From: Corynebacterium pilosum DSM 20521 = CIP 103422
GTDB taxonomy: Bacteria; Actinomycetota; Actinomycetes; Mycobacteriales; Mycobacteriaceae
Assembly: GCF_000373805.1 (NCBI RefSeq)
Contig: NZ_KB892438.1
Coordinates: 236,018 to 300,017, forward strand
Direction of reading: 5' to 3'
Length of the DNA stretch: 64,000 bases
Part shown: positions 45,593 to 52,538 of the stretch, piece by piece
Numbering within the stretch: the first letter of the stretch is position 1
Layout: the number at the start of each line of letters is the position of its first letter
Position numbers and translations under genes: made by a program
Notes under the pieces: model-generated
Told to the model about the DNA's origin: nothing
Database searches by the model: none
What the model saw: only the letters and a program-made list of their open reading frames with translations

Positions 45593-46201
45593 TTACTCTT
45601 TGCGCTTCCCCTCCTGCCACAGCCGGTCCTGCGTCTCCTCATCCACGATGCCCGTGGACCCATCAAATAGATAAGGCGAACGCGAACGCATCTTATTAGT
45701 AAAGGCCTCTGCCACATCACCGAAGGCGAAGGCGCCTCGTCGAGAAGCGATCTCCGCGTGGAACAGCACCTGCAGAAGCACATCGCCTAGCTCTTTGCAC
45801 AGTTGATCGTCGTCAAGCCCGCGCTCGACCGCCTCAATAAACTCCCCCACCTCTTCGCGCAAATAAGGCAGAAGCGACTCGTGCGTCTGCGCGATCTCCC
45901 ACGCGCCCCGATCGCGGGCGTGGCGCATCGTCTCCACGGCCTCCTGCACCCGATCATTAAGACTAGGAACCTCGATGATCGCCTCCCCGCGCGCCCGACG
46001 CTGCGCCACCTCCGGCGCCCGCGGATCCGTCGTGAGCAGCGTGCCCCACCCCGTCAACGACACCCGCGTCGGCACATCCTGCAACGCCCAACGCACCGAC
46101 ACCGGCACCTCCCCCGTGCACTCCACAGGCGACTCCAACTGGCTCACCACACCCAACGGAACCTGATCGGGCCAACGCGGATCTAGCACAATAACCGTCA
46201 T
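45593..46201 (-). CDS. mazG: MazG-type nucleoside triphosphate pyrophosphohydrolase
   Basis: 202 residues. The C-terminal MazG domain has the metal-binding EExxE...ExxD pattern: LREEVGEFIEAVERGLDD and CKELGDVLLQVLFHAEIA, with a preceding ETMRHARDRGAWEIAQTHES that replaces the KLR.PCPWD region. It hydrolyses non-canonical or damaged NTPs to NMP and pyrophosphate. The N-terminal 75 residues are an extension present in actinobacterial MazG. ATG 46201 is seven bases after TATGAT (leaderless); an earlier in-frame start overlaps that box. Confidence 0.88.
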   Translation of the reverse strand: MTVIVLDPRWPDQVPLGVVSQLESPVECTGEVPVSVRWALQDVPTRVSLTGWGTLLTTDPRAPEVAQRRARGEAIIEVPSLNDRVQEAVETMRHARDRGAWEIAQTHESLLPYLREEVGEFIEAVERGLDDDQLCKELGDVLLQVLFHAEIASRRGAFAFGDVAEAFTNKMRSRSPYLFDGSTGIVDEETQDRLWQEGKRKE

Positions 46202-46208
46202 GCAGATC

Positions 46209-46224
46209 ATCATATGCCTAAGCT
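46209..46224. promoter_or_regulatory. Head-to-head leaderless promoters of mazG and nadC
   Basis: Minus-strand TATGAT (46209-46214) lies 7 bases before the mazG ATG 46201; plus-strand TAAGCT (46219-46224) lies 7 bases before the nadC ATG 46232. The two -10 boxes are only 4 bases apart, so RNA polymerase cannot occupy both together. Confidence 0.6.
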
Positions 46225-46231
46225 AGATACC

Positions 46232-47089
46232 ATGATTCAACCGCTCAACGAAGCCGCGGCAAAGCAGGCAATCCGCCGGGGAATGGACGAAGACCTCCAC
46301 TACGGCCCCGACATCACATCCATCGCAACCGTCGCCGACGACGCCCGCGCCGTCGCCGAAATCAGGTCGCGCGAGCCCGGCGTGCTGGCGGGGCTCGATG
46401 TGGTCGCGTGGACCTTGGAGACGCAGACCAACGCCTTTGAAGTAGAGAGGCTTATCGACGACGGCGTGGCCGTGGGCCCGGGCGATGTTGTTGCGCGGAT
46501 TGCTGCGCCTACACGGGAGCTGCTCACCTGCGAGCGCACGTTCCTGAATTTGTTGGGGCACATGAGCGGCATCGCCACTGCCACCCGGGACTGGGTCGGC
46601 GAGCTGGCCGGCACCCGCGCGCGCGTACGGGACTCCCGCAAAACCCTGCCTGGCATGCGCGAGCTGGACAAATACGCGGTGCGGTGTGGCGGCGGCGTGA
46701 ACCACAGGATGGGGCTTGGCGACGAGGCACTGATCAAAGACAATCACGTGGTCGCGGCCGGATCTGTCGTTGCTGCCTTCCTGGCGGTGAAGGAAAAGTA
46801 TCCTGACGTGTTCTGCGAAGTGGAGGTAGACACCTTCGAGCAGTTCGAATCCCTGCTGGAATATGAGCCTGAGATGATCCTGCTGGACAACTTCACTGTG
46901 GAGGAGGTGGCGCGCGCCGTGGAGGTGCGCGATGCGCGGGCCCCTGAGCTACTGCTGGAGGCCTCTGGCGGGCTGACTATTGATGTTGCCGTTGTTTATG
47001 CGGCTACCGGGGTTGATTTTCTGGCCGTGGGCGCACTGACGCACTCCGCTGTGGTGCTGGACCTGGGGCTGGATTTTCTTGAGCAGTAG
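46232..47089 (+). CDS. nadC: Nicotinate-nucleotide pyrophosphorylase (quinolinate phosphoribosyltransferase)
   Basis: 285 residues, the usual NadC length. Active-site segments: TCERTFLNLLGHMSGIATAT, RDSRKTLPGMRELDKYAVRC, GGGVNHRMGLGDEALIKDNH, and VEVDTFEQFES. It makes nicotinate mononucleotide from quinolinate and PRPP in NAD synthesis. nadA and nadB are not in the window. I start at ATG 46232 because TAAGCT is exactly 7 bases upstream; an ATG at 46214 lies before that box. Confidence 0.93.
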   Translation: MIQPLNEAAAKQAIRRGMDEDLHYGPDITSIATVADDARAVAEIRSREPGVLAGLDVVAWTLETQTNAFEVERLIDDGVAVGPGDVVARIAAPTRELLTCERTFLNLLGHMSGIATATRDWVGELAGTRARVRDSRKTLPGMRELDKYAVRCGGGVNHRMGLGDEALIKDNHVVAAGSVVAAFLAVKEKYPDVFCEVEVDTFEQFESLLEYEPEMILLDNFTVEEVARAVEVRDARAPELLLEASGGLTIDVAVVYAATGVDFLAVGALTHSAVVLDLGLDFLEQ

Positions 47090-47093
47090 GGCT

Positions 47094-47156
47094 GCGGTCG
47101 ATGGATCTTGCTAAAAGGCGGGTTTTGGGCCTGGTTTTGCAAGATTCATCGACCGC
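47094..47156. repeat. Palindromic element, family 2, downstream of the DUF559 gene
   Basis: 63-bp hairpin starting GCGGTCGATGGATCTTG and ending GATTCATCGACCGC. It starts 4 bases after the nadC stop and ends 10 bases before the DUF559 gene's stop. A nearly identical direct copy lies on the other side of that gene (48140-48201), and an inverted copy at 63116-63178. Confidence 0.9.
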
Positions 47157-47166
47157 GGGGAGGGGG

Positions 47167-48051
47167 TCAAAACTGGAAATGGCGGGGCAGCGGGCGCAGA
47201 GGCTCGGGGTAAGAGTGCACGGCGCGCTCCACCATCCTGATGAAGGGGCAACTACCCTGTGCATCCGGCTTCATATCGGCCCACTTCGCGCGCCTGATCA
47301 CAAAACCGCAGTTCTGGATCAGGTGCTCCCGGATCCTCTCCTGAACCACGGTGTCAACAGGGTCTTTGCCATAGACCATCGTGTACTTTGAGCGTCCATC
47401 CAGCTCCAGCACGAGGAAGCCGTTGATTAGGATGTCGGCATAATAGGTGACTAGCTGCCCGGTCTCGGTAATAATGGTGATCTTAACCTCATACTCAATG
47501 CTATGAATCCAGGGAAAGTTGCCGGTCAGCAGGCGATACCTTCCCACCGACTCTAAAGGGCTGCGCGTGGAGGCCTCACTCATTAAGATCATCTCCCTCA
47601 ACCCCGGCACCCCGCTATGAGAGGGGTAATCGTCGGCAAGCGATAAAAAGCGTTCCTCGGTGATCTGGGGGCTGCGGGCGCGCAGCGAGTCAAGGACGAC
47701 GAGGGAGTCGAGGTCGCCGTAGAGTTTCTGGATGTGCAGCAGCGTGGGAAACAGCGGGGCGAGCCTAAAGCCGTTCAGTATTTTGACCTGGCTGGTTGAG
47801 ATGAAGCCGGTGGTATAGCGCCTGCTGTGCTTCCAGCGCGAGCGGGCGGGGGCGTTGACGCCGTCGGGGTGGATGAGGTCGAGGGTTGTGAGCGGCGTGT
47901 AAGTTTTTAGGCCGCGGATCCGGGCGCCGGCGAGGCCTGTGATCGCGGCGGAGCGGAGTCCGCGGTAGTTTGCTGTGATGAATTGCAGCTCGGCTGTGCT
48001 GAGTGTGCCGTCTGGATTGCCGTAAATGGGTGTTAGCGTTTGTGTTTTCAT
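47167..48051 (-). CDS. DUF559 (Vsr-like nuclease fold) protein, AbiEi-like layout
   Basis: 294 residues. The N-terminal winged-helix-like region (LSTAELQFITANYRGLRSAA, ITGLAGARIRGL) and middle region resemble AbiEi-type proteins; the C-terminal DUF559/Vsr-like nuclease domain has Glu in SPLESVGRYRLL, Asp in YYADILINGFLVLELDGRSK with a D-x(n)-E-x-D pattern, and ERIREHLIQNCGFVIRRAKW. Enzymatic activity is unproven for this group. ATG 48051 is chosen; upstream frame to 48135 crosses a DnaA-box-like palindrome. The gene is bracketed by two direct copies of a hairpin repeat. Confidence 0.75.
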   Translation of the reverse strand: MKTQTLTPIYGNPDGTLSTAELQFITANYRGLRSAAITGLAGARIRGLKTYTPLTTLDLIHPDGVNAPARSRWKHSRRYTTGFISTSQVKILNGFRLAPLFPTLLHIQKLYGDLDSLVVLDSLRARSPQITEERFLSLADDYPSHSGVPGLREMILMSEASTRSPLESVGRYRLLTGNFPWIHSIEYEVKITIITETGQLVTYYADILINGFLVLELDGRSKYTMVYGKDPVDTVVQERIREHLIQNCGFVIRRAKWADMKPDAQGSCPFIRMVERAVHSYPEPLRPLPRHFQF

Positions 48052-48102
48052 ACACACAGCATGAGGCACGGCGCGCGGGGCCGCAGACAGCCCTAAAAAA
48101 CC

Positions 48103-48127
48103 TGTGGATAACTCGGAGTTGTCCACA
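48103..48127. promoter_or_regulatory. Inverted pair of DnaA-box-like sequences
   Basis: TGTGGATAA (48103-48111, a perfect DnaA box) and TTGTCCACA (48119-48127, one mismatch from TTATCCACA) face each other 7 bases apart. It could be a DnaA site or simply an operator of the DUF559 gene, whose start is 52 bases away. Confidence 0.45.
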
Positions 48128-48139
48128 AAACTCATAGGC

Positions 48140-48201
48140 GCGGTCGATGGATCTTGTTAAAAGGCGGGTTTTGGGCCTGTTTTTGGAAGATTCATCGACC
48201 G
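48140..48201. repeat. Palindromic element, family 2, upstream of the DUF559 gene
   Basis: 62-bp hairpin, a direct repeat of 47094-47156 with only a few differences, located between the DUF559 gene and the dnaG stop codon (10 bases away). Confidence 0.9.
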
Positions 48202-48211
48202 TAACCGAAGG

Positions 48212-50101
48212 CTAGTTCCTGAAGGCGCGGTCGTTGAGCTCCCGGCGCGCCTGCTCCAGCGCCACCAGGTCGGAGAAGAGGGAGTTGTAGGCCATCTCGT
48301 CGTCGCTGGGCCGCATGCGCTGCAGCTGGGATTTCAGCTGGGCGATCTGGTCCCCCACCCGGGCTTCCTGCAGTCGGGAGAGCACGGAGTCGGTGTAAAT
48401 CTCCAGGTCATCGGCGTGAATGGGCTCCACGGCCAGCTCGGAGACGAGGTTGCGGCCGGCCAGGTCAAACATCTCGGCGGCGACGGTGGCCAGCCAGCTC
48501 GGCCCGCCCTCACCCGCGGCCGCGGCCCCACCGGCGCGCCCGATGGCCTCGCGCACCAGGGAGTAGGCGTGGTTGGAGAAGGCGTCCGGGTTGATGCCGT
48601 CGAAGTAGTCGCCGGCCAGCTGCGGGTATTGCAAGGCCAGCTTGAGGGCTTCGCGCTGGGGCCACAGGACGGGGTCGTCTGGGTCGGGAGCCACCAGGGA
48701 GGCAGGCTCGACGCCGCTAGCTTCCTCGGTGTCGCGGCGCACGATAATACGGTCGCGCTTCTGGGTGGGGTTTTTCGCTTCTCGACGAACCTGCTCCAGC
48801 ACTTCTACGGGGTCCCAACCCACCCAGCCGGCCAGTTGGCGGGCGTACTCGGACTGCAGCGCGTTGTCCCTGATGCCGGCGACAACGGGGACGGTGCGGC
48901 GCAGCGCCTGCAGACGGGACTCGGCGGTGTCCAAAGGATAATCAGAAAGCAAAGAGTCGATGACGAACTCGAACATCGGCACCCGATTGGCCACCAGGTC
49001 GCGCACGGCTGAGTCGCCGCGCTCCAGCCGCAGGTCACAGGGGTCCATGCCATCAGGGGCGACGGCCACAAAAGACTGGCCGGTAAATTTCTGGTCGCCC
49101 TCAAAAGCGCGCATGGCGGCTTTCTGACCAGCTTCGTCCCCGTCAAAGGTGTAGATCAGCTCACCGCGGAAGTAATCGTCGTCAAGCATCAAACGCCGGA
49201 TCATGGAAAGGTGATCGGCACCGAAAGCCGTGCCACAGGAGGCGACGGCGGTGGTGACCCCGGCGGCGTACATGGCCATCACGTCGGTGTAGCCCTCGAC
49301 GACGACAGTCTGGTGCTGCGCGGCGATGTTCTTCTTGGCCAGGTCCAGGCCGAAGAGCACCTTGGACTTGTTGTACAACATGGTGTCCGAGGTGTTCATG
49401 TACTTGCCCATCTTGTCGTCCTCGAACAACTTGCGGGCGCCGAAGCCGATCACGTTGCCGGCCATATCTTTGATGGGCCACAGCAGGCGGCGGTGGAACT
49501 TGTCGATGGGACCGCGCCTGCCCATCGAGGACAGGCCCGCGTCGACAAGCTCCTTTGCCTCGAAGCCCTTGCGCAGCAGGTGCTTGGTCAGGGTGTCCCA
49601 GCCGCCGGGCGCGTAGCCGCATTCGAAGGTGTAGATGATGTCCTGGCCGAAGCCGCGCTTGAGCAGGAAGTCGCGGGCGGGTGCGGCGTCGGGGGTTTCT
49701 AGTTGCTCGCGGTAGAACTCGTGGGCGGCCTTGTTCGCGGCGATGAGGCGGGCGCGGGTGCCGGGCTTGACGTCGCGGGCGCCGGTGGATCCGCCCTGGT
49801 AGTTGATGTGGTAGCCGATGGTTTCGGCGACGGACTCCACGGCCTCGGGGAAGGTGAGGTGCTCCATTTCCATGAGGAAGGAGAAGACGTCGCCGCCTTT
49901 GCCGGTGGAAAAGCAGTGGTAGTAGCCGCGCGCTGGGCGGACGTGAAAAGAGGGGGTCTTCTCGTCCTTGAACGGAGAAAGCCCCTTCATCGAGTCATGC
50001 CCGGCCGGTTTGAGATGGACGTACTCCCCCACGATCTCCTCGATGTGGGCGCGCTCGCGGATCGCCTCGATATCCGAGTCCGGAATTCTGCCCTTAGCCA
50101 T
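48212..50101 (-). CDS. dnaG: DNA primase without a complete zinc-binding motif
   Basis: 629-residue DnaG that makes RNA primers for replication. TOPRIM core motifs are VVEGYTDVMAMYAAG and YTFDGDEAGQKAAMRAF; the N-terminal core has EIVGEYVHLKPAGHDSMKGL. In the CHC2 zinc finger, the usual Cys-His pair (CPFH) is SPFK, and the distal CFGCG is CFSTG, so only one of four ligands remains while the surrounding DEKTPSFHVRPARGYYHCF is conserved. The C-terminal helicase-binding region is present. ATG 50101 (MAKGRIPDSD) is used; an ATG 9 bases earlier is possible. A longer frame reaching 50647 is a shadow. Confidence 0.95.
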   Translation of the reverse strand: MAKGRIPDSDIEAIRERAHIEEIVGEYVHLKPAGHDSMKGLSPFKDEKTPSFHVRPARGYYHCFSTGKGGDVFSFLMEMEHLTFPEAVESVAETIGYHINYQGGSTGARDVKPGTRARLIAANKAAHEFYREQLETPDAAPARDFLLKRGFGQDIIYTFECGYAPGGWDTLTKHLLRKGFEAKELVDAGLSSMGRRGPIDKFHRRLLWPIKDMAGNVIGFGARKLFEDDKMGKYMNTSDTMLYNKSKVLFGLDLAKKNIAAQHQTVVVEGYTDVMAMYAAGVTTAVASCGTAFGADHLSMIRRLMLDDDYFRGELIYTFDGDEAGQKAAMRAFEGDQKFTGQSFVAVAPDGMDPCDLRLERGDSAVRDLVANRVPMFEFVIDSLLSDYPLDTAESRLQALRRTVPVVAGIRDNALQSEYARQLAGWVGWDPVEVLEQVRREAKNPTQKRDRIIVRRDTEEASGVEPASLVAPDPDDPVLWPQREALKLALQYPQLAGDYFDGINPDAFSNHAYSLVREAIGRAGGAAAAGEGGPSWLATVAAEMFDLAGRNLVSELAVEPIHADDLEIYTDSVLSRLQEARVGDQIAQLKSQLQRMRPSDDEMAYNSLFSDLVALEQARRELNDRAFRN

Positions 50102-50164
50102 GTGCCCCATGGTATACCGCGCGTCAATTCGAAATCGGGGCGGCTGCCGTGCACAATGTTTGGC

Positions 50165-50575
50165 ATGTCTCACCCCAATCGGAAGACGAACAAGGCGATC
50201 CCTACCCTGGTCACCGGTGTCGTCATCGTTGCTGCCGGCATCTTCGGCATTGACCTGGCTACGGATCAAGACGCAGAGCAGGCCACGTGCGCCGTCGCCG
50301 AACTTCCCGCGGAGGCCACCGACACCATCGCGGACATTTATGCCGGCGGGCCCTTCGACTACCCAGACAACGACGGCGCCCATTTCGGCAACTATGAGGG
50401 GCACCTTCCCGACGAAAGGTCGGACTTTTATCGCGAGTACACAGTGGAAACGCCCGGTTTGAATCATCGTGGGGCCCGGCGTATCGTCACCGGCGGAGAC
50501 CCAGCCGACAATCCCGAGGTGGTCTACTACACCGATGACCACTATGAAACTTTCTGTGAGGTCAACGATGCATAA
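50165..50575 (+). CDS. Exported guanyl-specific ribonuclease (barnase/RNase Sa family)
   Basis: 136 residues. An N-terminal hydrophobic segment (IPTLVTGVVIVAAGIFGIDL) exports or anchors it; the mature part is a microbial RNase domain: GPFDYPDNDGAHFGNYEGHL, then catalytic Glu in DFYREYTVET, Arg in RGARRIVTGG and His in YYTDDHYETFCEV. Cys in the first and last parts of the domain could form the RNase Sa disulfide. It cleaves RNA after G. CACAAT 7 bases before ATG 50165 suggests a leaderless start. The stop overlaps the start of a barstar-like gene by 8 bases. Confidence 0.88.
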   Translation: MSHPNRKTNKAIPTLVTGVVIVAAGIFGIDLATDQDAEQATCAVAELPAEATDTIADIYAGGPFDYPDNDGAHFGNYEGHLPDERSDFYREYTVETPGLNHRGARRIVTGGDPADNPEVVYYTDDHYETFCEVNDA

Positions 50576-50819
50576 CCGCCGCTTCAACCCCGTCCTCGTC
50601 ACCAGCCCCGTGCGCACGCGCAGCGACCTCTTCGGCGCGCTAGCCAACGTGCTCTACCCCGCCGAGCGCCGCGCACCCACCAACCTCGACGGGCTAGCGG
50701 ACCTCCTGCGCGAGACCCGAGTGCGGCGGGTGATCGTTTCGCATTGGGAGCTTAACGACGACGACAGCCGCCAACTTTCCCGCGTGTTCAAAGACGTGGG
50801 CGTGGAACTGGTGCGGTGA
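50568..50819 (+). CDS. Barstar-like ribonuclease inhibitor
   Basis: 83 residues, cytosolic, overlapping the RNase gene by 8 bases. The segment RSDLFGALANVLYPAERRAP and TNLDGLADLLRE matches the barstar helix-loop that plugs the barnase active site (cf. FP.YYG.NLDALWDCL), though the Tyr is replaced; VRRVIVSHWELNDDD resembles the following strand. Position and size fit the immunity partner protecting the cell from its own RNase. Binding is inferred. Confidence 0.75.
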   Translation: MHNRRFNPVLVTSPVRTRSDLFGALANVLYPAERRAPTNLDGLADLLRETRVRRVIVSHWELNDDDSRQLSRVFKDVGVELVR

Positions 50820-50826
50820 GCTGGGC

Positions 50827-51318
50827 TCACACCGTGAGCGTGAGGCCTAGCGTGCGGAACATGGTAAAAGGGTCTACACACTGCACCCCTACTTGCGCGG
50901 CAGCGTCAGGAATCAGGACGCGCCGTTTCGAGGCTGGGTTGCTTCGCTCGAAGGTGACAAGTGTCGCCTCCAGCTCAGCGGCCTGCGAAGTGATAAAAAG
51001 ATCCGCGGACCGCGCGAATTCAGTTTGAGCCGAGGCGTAGAACTCCACGGGAGCGTACGCTGCCCAGTTGACCAAAGTGGCCATGTGATCCCAAGCATCT
51101 TGACCTGGGAGCCGCCACGCTTGAGTGGGGACTTCCTGCTTAGCCCACTCCGCCAGTTGATCGGTACCAGCCTTTAGCTCATCAAATACCGCTTGTACGC
51201 TGGCAATATTCTCAGAGTGTATCTGCTGCAAGAACCAGTCCCAGAAACCGGGAGCAAGATCGAACCCGTAATAGGTCCGAGCCGCGTTGATCATCACGTT
51301 GGCATCTACCAGGAACAT
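50827..51318 (-). CDS. PIN-like domain protein, DUF4411 family (second module)
   Basis: 163 residues. Starts MFLVDANVMINAARTYYGFD and has SADLFITSQAAELEATLVTF, the DUF4411 acidic pattern, and IPDAAAQVGVQCVDPFTMFR at the end. Same family as the protein at 28395-28880, clearly diverged. It follows the ImmA/IrrE-like gene by 2 bases. A PIN-type RNase toxin is the likely role. It converges with the barstar-like gene, 7 bases apart. Confidence 0.82.
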   Translation of the reverse strand: MFLVDANVMINAARTYYGFDLAPGFWDWFLQQIHSENIASVQAVFDELKAGTDQLAEWAKQEVPTQAWRLPGQDAWDHMATLVNWAAYAPVEFYASAQTEFARSADLFITSQAAELEATLVTFERSNPASKRRVLIPDAAAQVGVQCVDPFTMFRTLGLTLTV

Positions 51319-51320
51319 GG

Positions 51321-52493
51321 TCAGTTGTCCTTGTTGTGCAGGAAGTTGGCGTAGGAATCGAACGAGCTCATCGACTTGATCCCCGTGAGGCTGAGGGCCT
51401 CGGTAGGCAGGATGGCTCCGGCAGCGAGCTCGTTGATGACGGCTCTGGAAAACGTCTCGCCGATGCGGAGCCGGCGGTTAAATCGAGAATCCCCACCGCC
51501 CTTTTTCTCGCGATCGTTGCGGGATTGGATGTCACGTAGCCTTTTCAGCTCTTCGCGATAGGTCACCGGAAAGTCTTGGAACAAGAAAATTTGGTGGTCC
51601 CGGAGAGCGAGAAGAATGACAAGCGTGCCGCATTTGTAGACGCGCGCCAGCTGTTCCAACAAGTCAACATTAAATTCCTTGCCGCGAACACGCTCGCGGA
51701 GATCATCGGCAGGTACCAGGAATTCAGAGGCTGTGTCGTTACACCATTTCTCGATCTCACTGCGCGGCGCAGACATACCGCGGTGGTTACCGATTCCCCC
51801 CGTCCCCAGCCAGACGTGGGCGAACTCATGGGCGAGAGTGAAAATTTGAGCGTTCAACGTTTGTTTCACTTCCCCCTTCTGATTCGAGTTGATAAAGACC
51901 AGGGGGGCTACTTCGTCGACAAGCGAAAAGCCGCGGAATTCAGTCGGATCAAGGGGCTTGTGCACGTTGTCCCCCACCATGGAATTCACGACGACGAGGC
52001 CCCCAAGCTCCTCGAACGCGGTGATGAGGGACGCGCGTGCATCACTGGTCGAACCCCGACGCTGGTCTACGTCCCAGTTCAAGGCATGGCACATGAGCGC
52101 GGCAGCACGTTTTGGCGGGAGGTCAGACGCCTCGCCGACGAAATCTAGCGCCCCGTGGCCAAGGTTCAGCTTGTACTCGCGAAACCAGTTTTGTCGCTGT
52201 TCGCATGTCAATAGCACTTGGCGAAGCTCGGCCGATGCCTCACCGTGCGCCTGTGTGCCCTCGCGGAAATCATTCGTGGAAAGTGGGAAATCTGGCTCCT
52301 GGTCAAGAAGGAAAAATCCAAAGGGGACACCTACCCGCGACGCAAACCTTTCGAGCTCGCGGAAAGTCGGCTGCTGCGTGCCCTCGAGCCACTCGATGAG
52401 ATGCGGGGTCTTCTCGATCGCAGCATCAGGATCAGTAGCCTGATCAAGCGCCCACTGCACCATATGGGGTCTAGCTGGAACACGTGTCACCAT
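51321..52493 (-). CDS. XRE/ImmA-IrrE metallopeptidase-like protein (second module)
   Basis: 390 residues. N-terminal helix-turn-helix (HLIEWLEGTQQPTFRELERF, ASRVGVPFGFFLLDQEPDF) and an IrrE/ImmA peptidase domain with HEXXH in IFTLAHEFAHVWLG and a downstream Glu in EIEKWCNDTASEFLVPADDL. Homologous over its length to 28896-30032. GGGGAG lies upstream of ATG 52493. Together with the DUF4411 gene it forms the second copy of this two-gene module in 24 kb. Confidence 0.85.
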   Translation of the reverse strand: MVTRVPARPHMVQWALDQATDPDAAIEKTPHLIEWLEGTQQPTFRELERFASRVGVPFGFFLLDQEPDFPLSTNDFREGTQAHGEASAELRQVLLTCEQRQNWFREYKLNLGHGALDFVGEASDLPPKRAAALMCHALNWDVDQRRGSTSDARASLITAFEELGGLVVVNSMVGDNVHKPLDPTEFRGFSLVDEVAPLVFINSNQKGEVKQTLNAQIFTLAHEFAHVWLGTGGIGNHRGMSAPRSEIEKWCNDTASEFLVPADDLRERVRGKEFNVDLLEQLARVYKCGTLVILLALRDHQIFLFQDFPVTYREELKRLRDIQSRNDREKKGGGDSRFNRRLRIGETFSRAVINELAAGAILPTEALSLTGIKSMSSFDSYANFLHNKDN

Positions 52494-52538
52494 GGCACTA
52501 CTCCCCTCTCCGGCTGCTTAAAGCAAGTCTAAATCAAA

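Noticed and set aside
48103-48127. Chromosomal origin of replication
   Set aside because: A single pair of DnaA-like boxes with no AT-rich unwinding region and no dnaA, dnaN or rpmH nearby.
47094-48201. CRISPR array
   Set aside because: Only two copies about 1 kb apart with a gene between them; each copy is itself palindromic. No regular spacers and no cas genes anywhere in the window.
48212-50647. 811-codon version of DnaG
   Set aside because: The N-terminal extension runs antisense through the RNase gene; DnaG homologues begin MAKGRIP-like at 50101.
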